A stretch of 64,000 nucleotides of DNA, taken from NCBI RefSeq assembly GCF_041956535.1, contig NW_027192205.1, positions 186,001 to 250,000 of the forward strand. The letters run 5' to 3'. Both the position numbers and the translations under genes were made by a program. The number at the start of each line of letters is the position of its first letter. Positions within the stretch are counted from its first letter, which is position 1. This stretch comes from Calcarisporiella thermophila CBS 279.70. Its lineage: Eukaryota > Calcarisporiellomycota. Below the pieces are notes generated by a model that saw only the letters and a list, made by a program, of their open reading frames with translations, searched no databases and was not told where the DNA came from. Shown here piece by piece: positions 13,274 through 25,629 of the stretch.

Positions 13274-16200
13274 ATGGAGATAGAAAAAGATGCTAGTACT
13301 TCCGTGAACATCGATGAGGGCTTGTATTCCCGTCAACTGTAATCTAACATTGCCCTTTTTACTTGATCATTTAGAATTCAGCTCATTATAATTTCTCCAA
13401 CAAAATAGTTACGTACTTGGCCACGATGCCATGAAAAGGATGGGCACTTCTTCCGTTCTGATTATTGGATTGAAGGGTCTAGGTGTCGAAATTGGTAAGT
13501 TTTTTAATTTGATTTTTCATTCTTACGTCTCTCTAATTTCCTGGTCATTCTTTAAAGCCAAAAATGTTGTGCTCGCTGGAGTAAAAAGTGTCACCCTCTA
13601 CGATCCAAATCCAGTAAACATTTCTGATCTTAGTACTCAGTTCTATCTTCGTGAAGAAGATGTTGGAAAGAGCCGTGCATCTGTATCTGCTCCTCATCTT
13701 GCAGAATTAAATCAATACGTTCCTGTATCGGTTTGGGAGGGCGAATTAACAAATGATGTGCTAGCAAAACATAAAGTGGTCGTATGCACTGACGTGCCCC
13801 TCAAGAAACAACTAGAAATCAATGCGTTTTGCCACGATAATGATATCTACTTTATTTCAGCAGATGTGCGTGGACTTTTTGGAATGGCATTCAATGATTT
13901 TGGAAAAGCCTTTCAAGTTATTGACACAACTGGAGAAGAGCCATTAACAGGCATGATAGCTGCGATTAGCAAGGTTATTACATAAACTACTATTTTCTTT
14001 TAGGGACATTATATTGATTATCAATTTTTATATTCAGGATAATGAGGGCATTGTCACATGTCTAGATGAGTCCCGACACGGCCTTGAAGATGGTGACTAC
14101 GTGACATTCTCTGAGATCAAAGGCATGGAGGAGCTGAATGGATGCTCGCCCAAAAAAATCAAGGTGCTTGGCCCTTACACTTTCGGAATTGGCGATACGT
14201 CCAGCCTTAGTGAATATGTGAGCGGCGGCATGTTCACACAGGTGAAGATGCCCAAGACTATCGACTTCGATTCCCTCCAAACTGCCTTAAAGAAACCACA
14301 ATTTCTTGTGTCCGATTTCGCTAAATTCGATCGACCTGCACAACTACATGTTGGATTCCAAGCCCTTGATGCCTTCAGAGCTAAGCATGGGCGCCTACCC
14401 CGCCCCAGGAATGAGGAAGATGCTAATGAGGTTCTAGCTCTTACCAATGAAATAAATGGTAGAAGTGAAGAGAAGGTTTGTTAGAAAGCTAAATTTTTAT
14501 ATTTTTTGCATTACTAACCATGCGTTATTAGGCTGAAATCGATGATAAGCTAATCAAGGAACTTTCCTATCAAGCAGCTGGTGATCTTTCACCAATGGTG
14601 GCAGTGTTTGGCGGTTTGATTGCCCAAGAGGTTCTCAAAGCTTGCAGTGGCAAGTTCCATCCGATCCACCAATATTTCTACTTTGATGCACTTGAATGCC
14701 TGCCCAACTCAGCAGAACTAACTGAAGAAGATTGCCAACCTGTAACACCATCATTACAGTTTTAAAGATCGATTTCCAGTTCATACTTATTCCTTTCTTT
14801 ATTTTTTAGATTGGCTCTCGCTATGATGGCCAGATTGCGGTGTTCGGACGAAAATTCCAAGATAGGATTGCCAATTTCAAAGAGTTCTTGGTTGGTGCTG
14901 GTGCCATTGGGTGTGAAATGTTGAAAAACTGGGCAATGATGGGTCTTGGTACTGGCCCACAGGGCATAGTCCATATTACGGATATGGACACGATCGAAAA
15001 GAGCAATCTTAACCGACAGTTCCTCTTCCGTCCCGGAGATGTGGGCAAACTCAAGGCTGAAACAGCTTCCGCAGCCATTGCTAAAATGAACCCTAACGTG
15101 ATCGGTAAAATCATTTCTCACCCAGATCGAGTCGGCCCCGAGGCAGAGAATGTTTACGACGACGCTTTCTTTGAGTCGCTCGATGGTGTTACAAACGCCC
15201 TCGATAATCTGGAGGCACGCAAGTACATGGACCGCCGCTGCGTCTATTATCGTAAACCTTTGCTGGAGTCGGGAACACTCGGCACCAAAGGGAATACACA
15301 GGTGGTCATACCTTTCCTAACGGAATCCTACTCGTCATCCCAGGACCCACCAGAGAAACAAATTCCCATTTGCACGCTGAAAAATTTCCCGAACGCGATC
15401 GAGCATACTATTCAGTGGGCAAGGGATCTATTTGAGGGTATGTTCCGACAGCCAGCTGAAAATGTCAACCTCTACTTGGTCCAACCAAACTTTATGGAGA
15501 CAACACTATCCCAAAGCGGAAATCAAAAGGAGATCCTTACGACCATTCGAGATTTCCTTGTGACTGCGAAGCCACTTACATTTGATGAGTGCATTGTCTG
15601 GGCTCGATTGCGCTTTGAAGAACACTTCAACAACAACATTCGGCAGCTTCTATTCAATTTCCCAAAGGATGCGGTCACCTCCTCGGGGACGCTTTTCTGG
15701 TCGGGACCAAAGCGTGCGCCCGACGCGATTACGTTTGATACTGACAACCAGCTTCATATGGACTTCATTGTGGCTGCAGCTAATCTACACGCTTTTAACT
15801 ATGGGTTGAAGGGAGTCGACGACCGAAACTACATACGCGGGGTGCTGCAAAATGTCATCGTCCCGGAGTTTCAACCCAAGAAAGGCGTGAAGATTCAGGT
15901 TCAAGAAAACGAGAACGTACCACAGGAATCCGCTGATGAGAGCGAACTCCGCCAGATCATAAGCCAGATTCCCCCGGCGAGTCAACTTGCTGGGTTCCGC
16001 CTTAACCCTGTTGAATTTGAAAAGGACGATGACACCAATTTCCACATTGACTTCATTACGGCCGCTTCCAACCTTCGTGCCACAAACTACGGTATTCAGC
16101 CGGCAGACCGTCACCGCACTAAATTCATTGCTGGCAAGATCATTCCTGCCATTGCAACGACAACTGCCCTTGTCACTGGGCTGGTATGTCTCGAACTCTA

Positions 16201-16633
16201 TAAGGTGATCGACGGCAAGAATAGACTCGAGGATTATAAGAATGGCTTCGTGAATTTGGCGCTTCCCTTCTTCGGCTTCTCGGAGCCGATTGCCGCTCCC
16301 AAACTGGCTTATCACGACACCGAGTTCACGCTGTGGGATCGATTCGATATCAATGGCGACCCAACACTCAAGGAATTTTTGGACTATTTCCAAAGGGAAC
16401 ATCAACTCGAAGTGACGATGCTTTCTTGCGGAGTGAGCATGCTCTATTCGTTCTTCATGCCGAAGAAAAAGCTAGATGAGAGGATGGGCATGCCGATTTC
16501 ACGTCTAGTGGAGACAGTAAGTCGTAAGCCTATTCCGCCTCACGTGAAGGCCTTGGTGTTGGAGATGTGTGTGAATGATAAAGATGGAGAAGATGTAGAG
16601 GTTCCGTATGTTCGCGTGAAGATTAGGGATTAA
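13274..16633 (+). CDS. UBA1: Ubiquitin-activating enzyme E1
   Basis: Exons 13274-13338, 13409-13494, 13558-13973, 14038-14475, 14532-14741 and 14810-16633 give about 1012 aa, close to yeast Uba1 (1024). The start is set by the conserved E1 N-terminus [18 protein letters not shown], split by intron 1. Two ThiF-type adenylation repeats are present; the second, active one has the nucleotide loop [11 protein letters not shown]. The catalytic cysteine lies in [10 protein letters not shown] (about C593). The C-terminal ubiquitin-fold domain, which recruits E2, ends the protein. It adenylates ubiquitin and loads it on E2s such as the one at 41.6 kb. The intron 3 donor is GTTATT, weak but supported by the reading frame. 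Confidence 0.97.
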
Positions 16634-17093
16634 AGGTGGCTAAACTGGAATAAACTCGAGCAATTTTTTTTTCAAAGCAGTAGAATAAAATTTTTGCAAG
16701 ATTTTTATTTTTGGAATATATATTATTTGAACGTCATTAAAGAATTCATTGCAATGTGGAATTTATCATCTCTACCCAGTGGACTGGATAGTTTGGTTGG
16801 TTTTTGCTGGAAATGCTTTGCCAAAAACAATTCTGAGGGAAATGGTTCTGAAATGCAGAGAGCGCGATTATCTTGATTTAGAGGTAATACATTTTATTCA
16901 AACTCTGATAGACTAGAATCGTCCTTAAGGAAACTAGCATTCTGCAGTTGTAACCATGGAATGAAACTTCTGTATGAAAACAGAGAGGGTATAAAATTAT
17001 ATTATAAATGATACTAATAATGCTCTCAAAACAAAAAAATTCATGCACTTTCATTCTTAAAATAAATAAAAAAGTATAACCACTAAATATAAG
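16634..17093. other. Convergent intergenic region UBA1 / U11-35K
   Basis: This AT-rich 460-nt stretch lies between two convergent genes. No supported gene. Confidence 0.5.
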
Positions 17094-18350
17094 CTAATGT
17101 CGACTTTGACTTCGTCGTCTTGTTTTATTTTTATCGTATCCTCGGTGACTAGAAGATACGTTGTCATCTCTACTTTCGAGCTTATACCTACGTTTAGCCC
17201 TGCTTCCTTCTCTACTTCTTTCCCTGCCTCTCTCTCTGCTCATTTCTCTATCTCTTCTTCTGCCTCTACCCCTATCTCTTTCCCTGCTTCTACTTCTGCT
17301 ACTATATTTATTTCTGCGCTTTTCATTATTCCGTTCGCGACGCCAATGATCGCTAGAATTCATATTTTCGCGCGGTTGGTCATAGTTATCCGGTGATTTT
17401 TCTCGACTTCTTGAAGAATAATTATGCAAAACTTGGCGCTGTCCTCTTGCAGTGGATGTTCGAATATCCGTATAACTTTCTAATCTATCATTATCGCGTC
17501 TTCTTCTCCAGCAATCAGAGTATATTTGATCCGATTCAATTCGAGGTATCTCATGGTTATCTCCAACCTTTAGCGGCATTTTAAATGGCCTGTCACGGCC
17601 TCCAAATCTCAACTGGCCCGACTCCTTTCGTCCACCGAGTCCACCGCCCAGGCGACGCGGAATCCAGCCGTCCATAATGCGGCTTCTCTCATAATCTACT
17701 AAAATTGGCTTGCTATCTACTAACATGTTGTTTGCATTCTTCAGAAAAACTAAGTCAGAGTGTAGCCAGATATATTTGCAAAAAACTATGGATTACTTGA
17801 TAAGCATTTTCAGCACTTCTCTTGTCTAAATATTCGATAAACGCGTATCCGCGCGAATCTCCAGTAACTATGCAGAATATATCAGAGTGTGGGCTTTATC
17901 ACGTAATAATCGTGTATATTTACCAAAATTTCGAACCAGACGCAGAGATTTGATGGAGCCATACTGGCTAAAAACAGAATTCAGCGTTTCTAAAGATATT
18001 GTTACGATTTAATTTTTCGTAATTAAAATTATCACTAACATGTTAATTTACCCTCGTTTGTGTCTAGATTAAGTCTAGCGACAAAAATCGTCGTATAAGG
18101 ATCTCCTTCAACAGATTTCGGCAGAGCATCTATGTGAAAGCAAAAATTCAAAGCGATACGATGTAAGTGTTCACGAAAAACAAAAAGTCTTCAATTAAAT
18201 CAGGAATAAATTCGTAAATAAAGGATATGACTAACAAATTGCATTCTGTGCTCGGGAAATTGCATGATCGTGCGGTTTTATATCTGTTCCATCAATAGAG
18301 CCAACCTGCAAGGGCACGTAGATTTTACTGTACCAATGCCCCTTTCGCAT
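17094..18350 (-). CDS. SNRNP35: U11/U12 small nuclear ribonucleoprotein 35 kDa protein (minor spliceosome)
   Basis: Exons in translation order: 18350-18236, 18129-18052, 17989-17924, 17867-17797, 17738-17094; 324 aa. The N-terminus has the family signature QVGSIDGTD followed by PHD. An RRM follows with RNP2 IFVARL (53-58) and RNP1 RGYAFIEY (92-99). The post-RRM hallmark GWIPRRLGGGLGG (from residue 134) continues with KESGQLRFGGRDRPF. That block separates U11/U12-35K from U1-70K, which lacks the KESGQLRFGGRDRPF continuation. A C-terminal Arg/Ser and Arg/Asp/Glu-rich tail (about 190-324) ends it. In animals and plants this protein is the U1-70K counterpart of the U11/U12 di-snRNP, which recognises U12-type introns. 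Intron 1 has a weak GTTAGT donor with a U12-type 5' splice-site motif just downstream. The gene is divergent from TIM44, 196 nt away. Confidence 0.93.
18220..18228 (-). promoter_or_regulatory. U12-type 5' splice-site motif inside intron 1 of U11/U12-35K gene
   Basis: On the coding strand ATATCCTTT lies 7 nt after the exon 1 border, just downstream of the U2-type donor GTTAGTC. It matches the U12-type donor consensus at all nine positions. Using it, or keeping the intron, puts an in-frame TAG immediately after the exon 1 codons. This resembles the U11-binding enhancers (USSE) known in animal and plant U11-48K/65K genes. The regulatory role is inferred. Confidence 0.5.
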
Positions 18351-18546
18351 TTCCTTTCTCTTTTATGGAAAAACTGTATGATATAAAGGCCGTTATCTTA
18401 TAAGATTTCTTTGATCGTTTTGATCATATTATTCGCAGGTTAGGTTAGAGCTAAGCCACCATTTCGACTTAATGTTGACAAGAGCAGAGGAAAATAAAAG
18501 AACCAACTAGAAATCAATAATCTTAAAACTTTGGTAGATCGCAAAA
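18351..18546. promoter_or_regulatory. Probable shared promoter region of U11-35K and TIM44
   Basis: Only 196 nt separate the divergent start codons. AT-rich; no defined element was recognised. Confidence 0.4.
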
Positions 18547-20074
18547 ATGTCTTACTGGCGCAATGCTAGATCATTAGCTCTCCTTCGGTCGTCTTCTTTT
18601 CTATATACTTCACCCAATATCACACATGCAAGACCCTCTCGTCTTGCCACTCTTCAGACTCGAAATACAAGTGCATTCGCAAAATTCGTCGAGACCCTAA
18701 AGACTCAATGGAAGAAGAACAGAGAGCTCCAAGATAACATTAAACAATTACAGGATCAGACGGGAAAAATGTCTGATAGTGATGCCCTGAAGAAAGCAAA
18801 AGAAATGTACGAGAAGGCTAAGGTTTGTTTCACATACTACCAGGCTTGGCATTGAATACTCCAATGGCTTACTTGTGCTTTTCCTCAATTTAGGAGGGCG
18901 CCGACCAGACATCGAGTGCGCTCGGAAAGACAGCTGAGGTATTTAAAAAACAGGCAGACGAATTCGGCCAAAAGTTTAGCGAAACTATTAAGGAAGCCTC
19001 TGAGACGAAATTTGTAAAGGATGGTGCAGAAAAGGTACATTTTATTATCTCTTTAATTGGAAGAAACAGTTCTAATTTGCTTTCCCTCGGTAGATCTCTT
19101 CATTTGCTCAAAAAGTCTCGGAAACCGCTGAGCCGATTGTACAAAGCCCTCATGTACAAAAAGTATCCGAGTCAGTCAAAGTTGTGCTCGAGGACACTAG
19201 TAGCCGTTATGGAGGTTTCGTCGACAAAGAGACACGGCGTAAGCTTCGTGAAGAAGCAATGAAGAAAGAAGGGCTCGACCCCGCTTCGAGTGCCAAACGT
19301 CGTGTCGAGGAAGACCCCAATGCTGGTCAAAACATAGTCTTACACAAAGACTCTGCATGGAAAGAGAGCTGGAATAAATTCAAGGAGAACAACCCCGTAA
19401 TGCAAGGGATTTTCAACATGAAACGATCTTATGACGATAGTGACAACATCTTCATTTCATATACTCGTGCATTCACTGACCGGATATCGGATGCATTCTG
19501 TAAGCTTCTGTCACTCAATTGATATTGAAGATGTTTCAAGCTCAACTCTAATTTTCAACATTTAGCGTCTATCTTTGAGGAAACAGAGACTGCACAAGCC
19601 ATTCGCTCACTACAACAGATTGACCCCCGCTTCAATCTCGATCGCTTTATCAAGGAAGCACGCGAGTACATTGTTCCAGAAGTGCTTGACGCCTATCTCA
19701 AGGGTGACGCCCAGACATTACGTGAGTGGTGTTCCGAGGCCACCTACAATGTACTTACGGCCGGTATCCAGGCGCAAATTCAGCAAGGGCTTGTGAGCGA
19801 TTGTAGAATTCTCGATTTACGCAATGTAGAGCTGGTGACTGCTAAAGTGCTCGACAACGATGTTCCTGTGTTGGTGCTTAGCTTCCAAACCCAGGAGGTC
19901 ATCTTGTTTAGAAATCGTTTGACACGAGAAATTGTGTACGGAAAAGAGGACCATATTGAGCAAGTGACGTACGCGTGCGTGCTCACCATGCGAGAGGAGG
20001 ACTTACAAAACCCTACAACAGGTGGATGGAGAGTCATTGACATGGCGAAACACGACTCTCGCCCCACCTGGTAA
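18547..20074 (+). CDS. TIM44: Mitochondrial import inner membrane translocase subunit TIM44
   Basis: Exons 18547-18822, 18894-19034, 19094-19499 and 19566-20074 give 443 aa (yeast Tim44 431). The N-terminus is a mitochondrial presequence: Arg/Ser/Leu-rich and without acids for about 40 residues. A charged helical region follows (FVETLKTQWKKNRELQDN) that contacts mtHsp70 and Tim23 in known homologues. The conserved C-terminal Tim44 domain starts around IQQID/DPRFNLDRFIKEAREYIVPEVLDAYLKGD and ends near the stop. The protein tethers Hsp70 to the TIM23 channel on the matrix side. It is convergent with TERT, with 189 nt between stop codons. Confidence 0.95.
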
Positions 20075-20263
20075 AATAGATGTTTTATTTCTTTTCCCAC
20101 CCCCATAAAAACCGTGATCCTTGTCTTGTCGAAATATAATCCAAATAGACATATATCAATGTTCCTTTTTTCCCTTTCTATCGGGCTTTTTAAATGGATC
20201 GTTCACTTTAATTTTGTAACTGTATTAATTTCCATGTTCCTTTCTAAAAATCCATTTATTTTT

Positions 20264-23200
20264 TCAAAAGAATATTTGATCAAAGATCTTGTTCGGGCCA
20301 TTCACCGTGGAATTTAACCGACGAGTTTCAAGTTCACTGTGCTGTGGCTCAAGTTTGGCCATGGCGCTCTCTAGAGCTGAAGTCACCAAGGCGTAACGAG
20401 CCTGTTTTCGAGAGAGTATTGTGTAAAAAGCGCGTGCTCCCAGCCTTTTTAATAACACGCAATAATAACAAATTGGTAAACTAAATCCAAATATTATCTA
20501 TTATAATGCACAGCTTACCAGAGAACTTGCGCTTCAGTTACCTCGCATTTGCAACCGCATTGCCGTGCAATCTGAGAAGACTGCCGACTTCTGATAAGAA
20601 CATAGCCAAAACGAATGATATTAAATGTGGCCTCTAGCAGTATAGTAAATCCAAAGCCCCGTTGTTATTGAGAGCACAATTCTTCAATTAAATGTTCCCA
20701 TCATACCGATTAAAAAGCGTTCATTTTGCATAGGGAGCGATTTGGCATGATGATGAAACTTCATAGCACATAAAATGTAGTTTTGGTAAATGTTAAGCAG
20801 TACCACTGTGATCGAATTTAGTTCAGTATCGATATAGATGGGATGAAATTTAGGCTTCAACGCGCTGCATATCATATGGATCGTTAATGATCAATAAAGC
20901 ATGGGTGAATTCCACTACTTACTGCATCATCTTATAAATTAAAGAAATACCGGGGTGGCTAGTTGTGTCAATGGTCAATAGTTCATTGATATCTATTAAT
21001 AAAAAAGAGCAGATGTTCAGAAAATCATAGGGCTCCACTATCCTTTTCTATATGCTCGAATTCCTACAGGATCCTCGTAAGCGTGAATAGTCAGATTTTA
21101 TGGTGAAATTTTTTGTATTAATCAAGAGGCCGCACCAGGGAAAATCTAGAAAACACTGTGTTGAGCACAAGCTATCGGGATAGAACAGACGATAAATATC
21201 CTTACCGAAAGTATGTTTGATTCTTGGCACGGTAAACCCATCCAGCTCCAAGTCGAAATTAATAAGTGATTTTTCGCGATTGACAAAACAACCATAGGCA
21301 GGCATTCCATCATACATACACTGCAGAAATTTGGCAACATTCTCTTTAATTGTGCTTATGTAGAGAAAATCGTCGACGAATCTTAAAAGGGCCTGTTTTA
21401 GCATTATGGATATTGTTGGCTCGATCTAATGAAACTATCCAAATCAAAAGCCTACCCCATTTTTATCCGAAACCACAAACTGTAGCTTCTTTTTCTCGAG
21501 ATCGCCATAATAATAACTAGATGAAAATATATGCTATTCAATTCATTTGAAACCGATTAGGCGATGCAATATCTCAGTTTTACCTGCAGAGAAGCGTAGA
21601 GAGTACTGACCCTTGTGGGATGCCCAAGGTTTGCTTATAAAACTTCTTTCCGATCTAGAAAATACACAGATGAGCAAGTATTCTAGTAAGTGTAGCAATC
21701 TCGCAGCAAACTTTACCTTGATTAGATTCGAAGAAACGTGCTCCTGCAACAAAGCAAGTAAAGATTCTCTATCTTCATAAGTGTGAACCACCTATGAGTT
21801 GAAAAGTGAGGTTTAGTCGATATTTTCATTATTTCGATTGCTAAATAGTTTCGCTATCTACCTGATCTACCAGAACAACATGCCGGAGGGAATGAGAAAG
21901 CTCCCGAGAAAAATCCACAAATTGCGGGAATTCATCTATAAAGTGCCGAAAAATCAAATGGGATGATTTGTGAAAAGAGAAGTAGAATTTTGCTATATAT
22001 ACCAGCCGTCCTAGCTTTGCGCTGATAGCTCTTTCTAATTTTCCCAGCCGAATTAAATAAAATAGCGTACTTTTGAACCAAATATTCATCCTGTCAAATT
22101 TTTGACTAATTAGTTACTTTTATACCCAGGAAATATGGACGTTCGTATTACCTCCTTCAACACGTTTCGAATTATATCTAATACCTTATGCTGATCGATG
22201 CTATCGAAGCAACATCTAATGTCTACTTTTGCGAAATATATCTGTTCTCTGTGAAATGAACGGTAGCAATTTAGCTCATATCATCATTGTAGAATAAAGC
22301 AAATAAACCATACATACCTTTCTTTTCTGGCTTTTAAGAAGTGCTTTTTAAAACACTTCAGTTTTCGATAAATATCGTTTACTCCCAGCACAGAACTCCC
22401 AAGAATACCGTGTTGACGACCCTTAATAAAACAAATATATAGGTTGTTACATGTGCTGGTTTCTAAAATAAAGCAGTCTAATGCGTACTTTTTCAAATAG
22501 TAAAATTTGATACAAATTTTGAAGAATCGAGTTGATTGGGGGTCCGGGGATTAGCCGCGATTTCCCATTAGTTCTTTTTCCGTCTGCCGCAAGAAGACGT
22601 GCAATTTCCTAATTAACGAATTGTTAATAAATGCTTGTAGAAGGAGTCCTTTATCTCGCTGTACCTTTGACAGCCTTCTCCTCAAATTTATAATGGGGCG
22701 TAGCCCATTCTCCTTGGGTAGTAACCGAACATGGGAATATCCAAGGCGACGCCCTTTTAGTACCAACTCTAGGTTTGTCTGTGTATATATTGTTAATATT
22801 TCAAGAGGCTAAACAAAATGCAAAATTAATAATACAATATACTTACAGTGGAAACTTCCTCTAGGAGAGCTGTCTTTATTCTCTCAAGAACCGGCTCAGT
22901 AATACGTGCCCATAAATCTTGTCGAAAATAAAAAAGCCGATTACGATGGGGAGCGCTTTCGGTCACATAGAAGTTCGTCTAATATCAAATGGATATCGAA
23001 GGGTTTATCATTTAGGTTAGAAAAGGCGCTGCATGCAAAAGCGGTTGAGAGATATATAACAAAAATAAGACTCACGCGAATTAGAGCCATGATAAAGGAG
23101 TCGAATAGCCAAAAAATAAACTCGTATAAAATCTCTCTACGTTTCCGCGTTTCGGTCGGCGGGATGTGACGTGTGGAATTGATTTCATCTGGATCTAGCC

Positions 23201-25629
23201 AGCTGCACTTGTTTATCTATTTATGAAATGTAAGTCTGTAGGATGAGGCAACAATTCTACGATAAAAAAAAAGCTTACCTGAAAGCCTTGAATCACTTGG
23301 TGCAGAGAAATTGTTTCAAAACGTCGAATTCGAACGAATCGGTCGATAGCTTTATATAAATATTGCCTATTCTAGTGTCTTCTTCGCAAAATGATAATGT
23401 GGATTCCAAGAAACAAACCACTGGCAATCACATTCCAATTCTCCTCGCATCCCCAAAAGTCATTAGGGATGACACGGCGTACCACGGCCTTCAGGAAAAA
23501 CGACACTTGATGGTAGTTCGAAAAAGAAGCAATCAGTGAGGATGAGGTCGCATCGAATTCAAATTCTGTCGATAGTGTCCCGGTTGGTGGTAGGGGCTGT
23601 TGTGTAGCATATTCGTTCTCAGAAACGGTCTCGTGAAATGCTGGGGAGTGCTTTGTTTGATTAATAATTCCTATTGAGGAATTACTTGATTTGAGTGCGT
23701 TAAATGTGCCTGAGCCTGACGTTGTCGCTACTGACTCAGTTTCATGTTTGTCAATGTCGACTTCCATCATGTCAGCTTTAGAAGTAGAATGACAGCTACT
23801 TGCCAAAGATTCGGACATGTTTGCCCCCGTTAAATCGAGCAACTAGATAGGATGAGTCTAAAAATTAGTCATTGAACAATTGCCATTTCTATGCAAACTT
23901 CAGTACCGGAACGGGACAGTAGCGCTTTATCAGGTCAAGATATCGACAGCGGCGATGAAGTTGCATCATGCGCTTTACCATCGCCACAACCTTGCGGAGG
24001 CGCCAAGGGACTTTCTTAACTTTTGATATCTAATATATATATAAAAAGGATTCCCTTTATAATTGCCTCCACTAAATTGGCAGAGCCTTGTATACCTTTA
24101 TTTCGTTCTCACGGTAAACAAATTCTTTGAATGGCTGTGTTGTTGCAGAATAGTCGACCGGACAAGTGAAAACATTTTCTAGCCGAAACTGCCTTGGGAA
24201 TATGTAGCGAAGGATGTGCTCTGCGTCAGCGTCCGTGCCCGTTTGACGAAAACGATTCAACACATCTGATTGTCGTTAGAATAATGGCAATCATTCACCA
24301 AGAATATGAATATCTAACAAACACACATCAACAAATATATTTTCTTACGTATTTTGGGAAGACCAAGGGCTATTGATCCATTTCTCGCACGCATTGGACG
24401 TGCGTAAAAATTTCGAGAACGCACAAAAATAATTTTTGCTGGTGTTAATCTTTCGAAAAGAGTGAGAAACCATTACTACGAGACTTAAGTGGTAGAGGTC
24501 AATATCTTACTCAAACTTTGGCTGATTGCCACCATATATTAACTCATCTCCAATGCCACTCATAAAGCTTGAACTGGACACCGTACGGGATAGGTCTCGC
24601 TTGAGATTACGGGTCAAGTTTAAATTGGAGGTTTGCTTCTCGAGCCGTGGCATTTTCATGGCTGGTTCCAGTGCTACTTCATCTAATTCTTTCTCTCGAG
24701 GCTCGCGAGCAGGTGACTTCTTCCTTTTTCGAGAAACGCCCTGTGCCTTCATCTTGCTCATGGAACCTGGATCCTCCAGATCCACCTCCATTTCGTTTTG
24801 GTTGTTGTCTATATGCTTGAGGCATCTTTTGGGATTACACGCGTGAGTACTTTTATTACGAATAACAACATGGTGACTGTTCAATGACTGGGGAGGCGTG
24901 GGAATTTCGTGGAGAGGCGTGCCGGTAACCTGAAAGTAACTGTCGTTTTGAAGTTCAACAAACATACTGGTATGGTTCAAGAGATAAGACATGACGGAAT
25001 CTCCAATCCTGAAGAAAATGTTCCAACGTTATTTTACGCCATTTTTATAAGAAATACCCAATCGTACCTCGATAAAAGTGTAATCCATAGTTTGGACTTC
25101 AAGAAGTTAACGATGGTATTCGGAAACACACATTCAATCCCTCGCATACCATAGGTTGTGTACATGCTCTGGTCCCATGTCTAGCATGAGAGAGAGAATC
25201 GTCTATAACAGCCATAGAATTACAAAAACACAAATATTACATACTCTGCGATATCCATTAGTGAGCATGTTGGAAGGATAGCGAGATGTGCCAAATAATG
25301 ACTCTATGGCACGGTTAACTAACTATGGATCGCTGTCAGAATTCGCGTTATTCAATAAAGATTCATCCAAGGATTACCTCATTCTGGTTTCTCTCTCTTA
25401 TTGACACATCTTTCGGAGGCTCTCTCAAAGATACGCGTACAACCAAGGTAGTAGAAACGAATCTCGTATATTCGACAGGATCGGTGGGAAGAATGTATGG
25501 GTGCTCACCAACGTGGGAGATGAGAAATTGATGTAGCGTGGTAATTTCGGGAAACAGGCGAATTAAAACTGGATGCTCAATAGCATGAGTCAAATGGCTC
25601 GACATAGGTATTCGTTCCAGGTCATCCAT
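20264..25629 (-). CDS. TERT: Telomerase reverse transcriptase, 26 exons
   Basis: Exons: 25629-25378, 25322-25245, 25180-25068, 25008-24511, 24449-24349, 24265-24096, 24029-23907, 23842-23432, 23371-23279, 23216-23076, 22978-22847, 22808-22665, 22608-22489, 22421-22318, 22248-22152, 22090-22003, 21935-21862, 21791-21717, 21654-21584, 21516-21456, 21392-21206, 21145-21068, 20992-20923, 20864-20707, 20633-20519, 20444-20264; about 1244 aa. Landmarks in order: TEN-like N-terminus (RLFPEITTLHQFL), T motif (ILRYIFPRQF, about 365), motif 1/2 (RLLPKENGLRPIINLRR), motif A (VDIRCCFD, D836), motif B' (GIPQGS, 949-954), motif C (RFVDDF, D989/D990), motif E (FPWCGLL) and the C-terminal extension. Low-complexity inserts sit in exons 4 and 8. 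The start may be 25629 or 25605, and an upstream exon is possible because an acceptor-like site lies just before 25629. The exon 8 donor (GTGATT) is weak. Confidence 0.95.

Noticed and set aside
18220-18228. A complete U12-type intron nested in 35K intron 1
   Set aside because: No good U12 branch site follows at a workable distance; the nearest TTCCTGAT match would give an intron of only about 40 nt, so I treat the motif as a possible U11-binding site only.
21197-21205. AATATCCTTA on the + strand
   Set aside because: It lies on the non-coding strand of TERT and reads as a normal GTAAGG donor on the gene strand.
21048-21404. Reverse transcriptase motif suggesting a retrotransposon
   Set aside because: The RFVDDF and WCGLL motifs, the T motif upstream and the intron-split structure identify telomerase, and no element ends or integrase are present.
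25362-25377. TERT intron 1 begins GTAATCCTTGG, resembling a U12 donor
   Set aside because: The register is off by one base from GTATCCTT, and it fits an ordinary U2 donor; no U12 branch site is seen.
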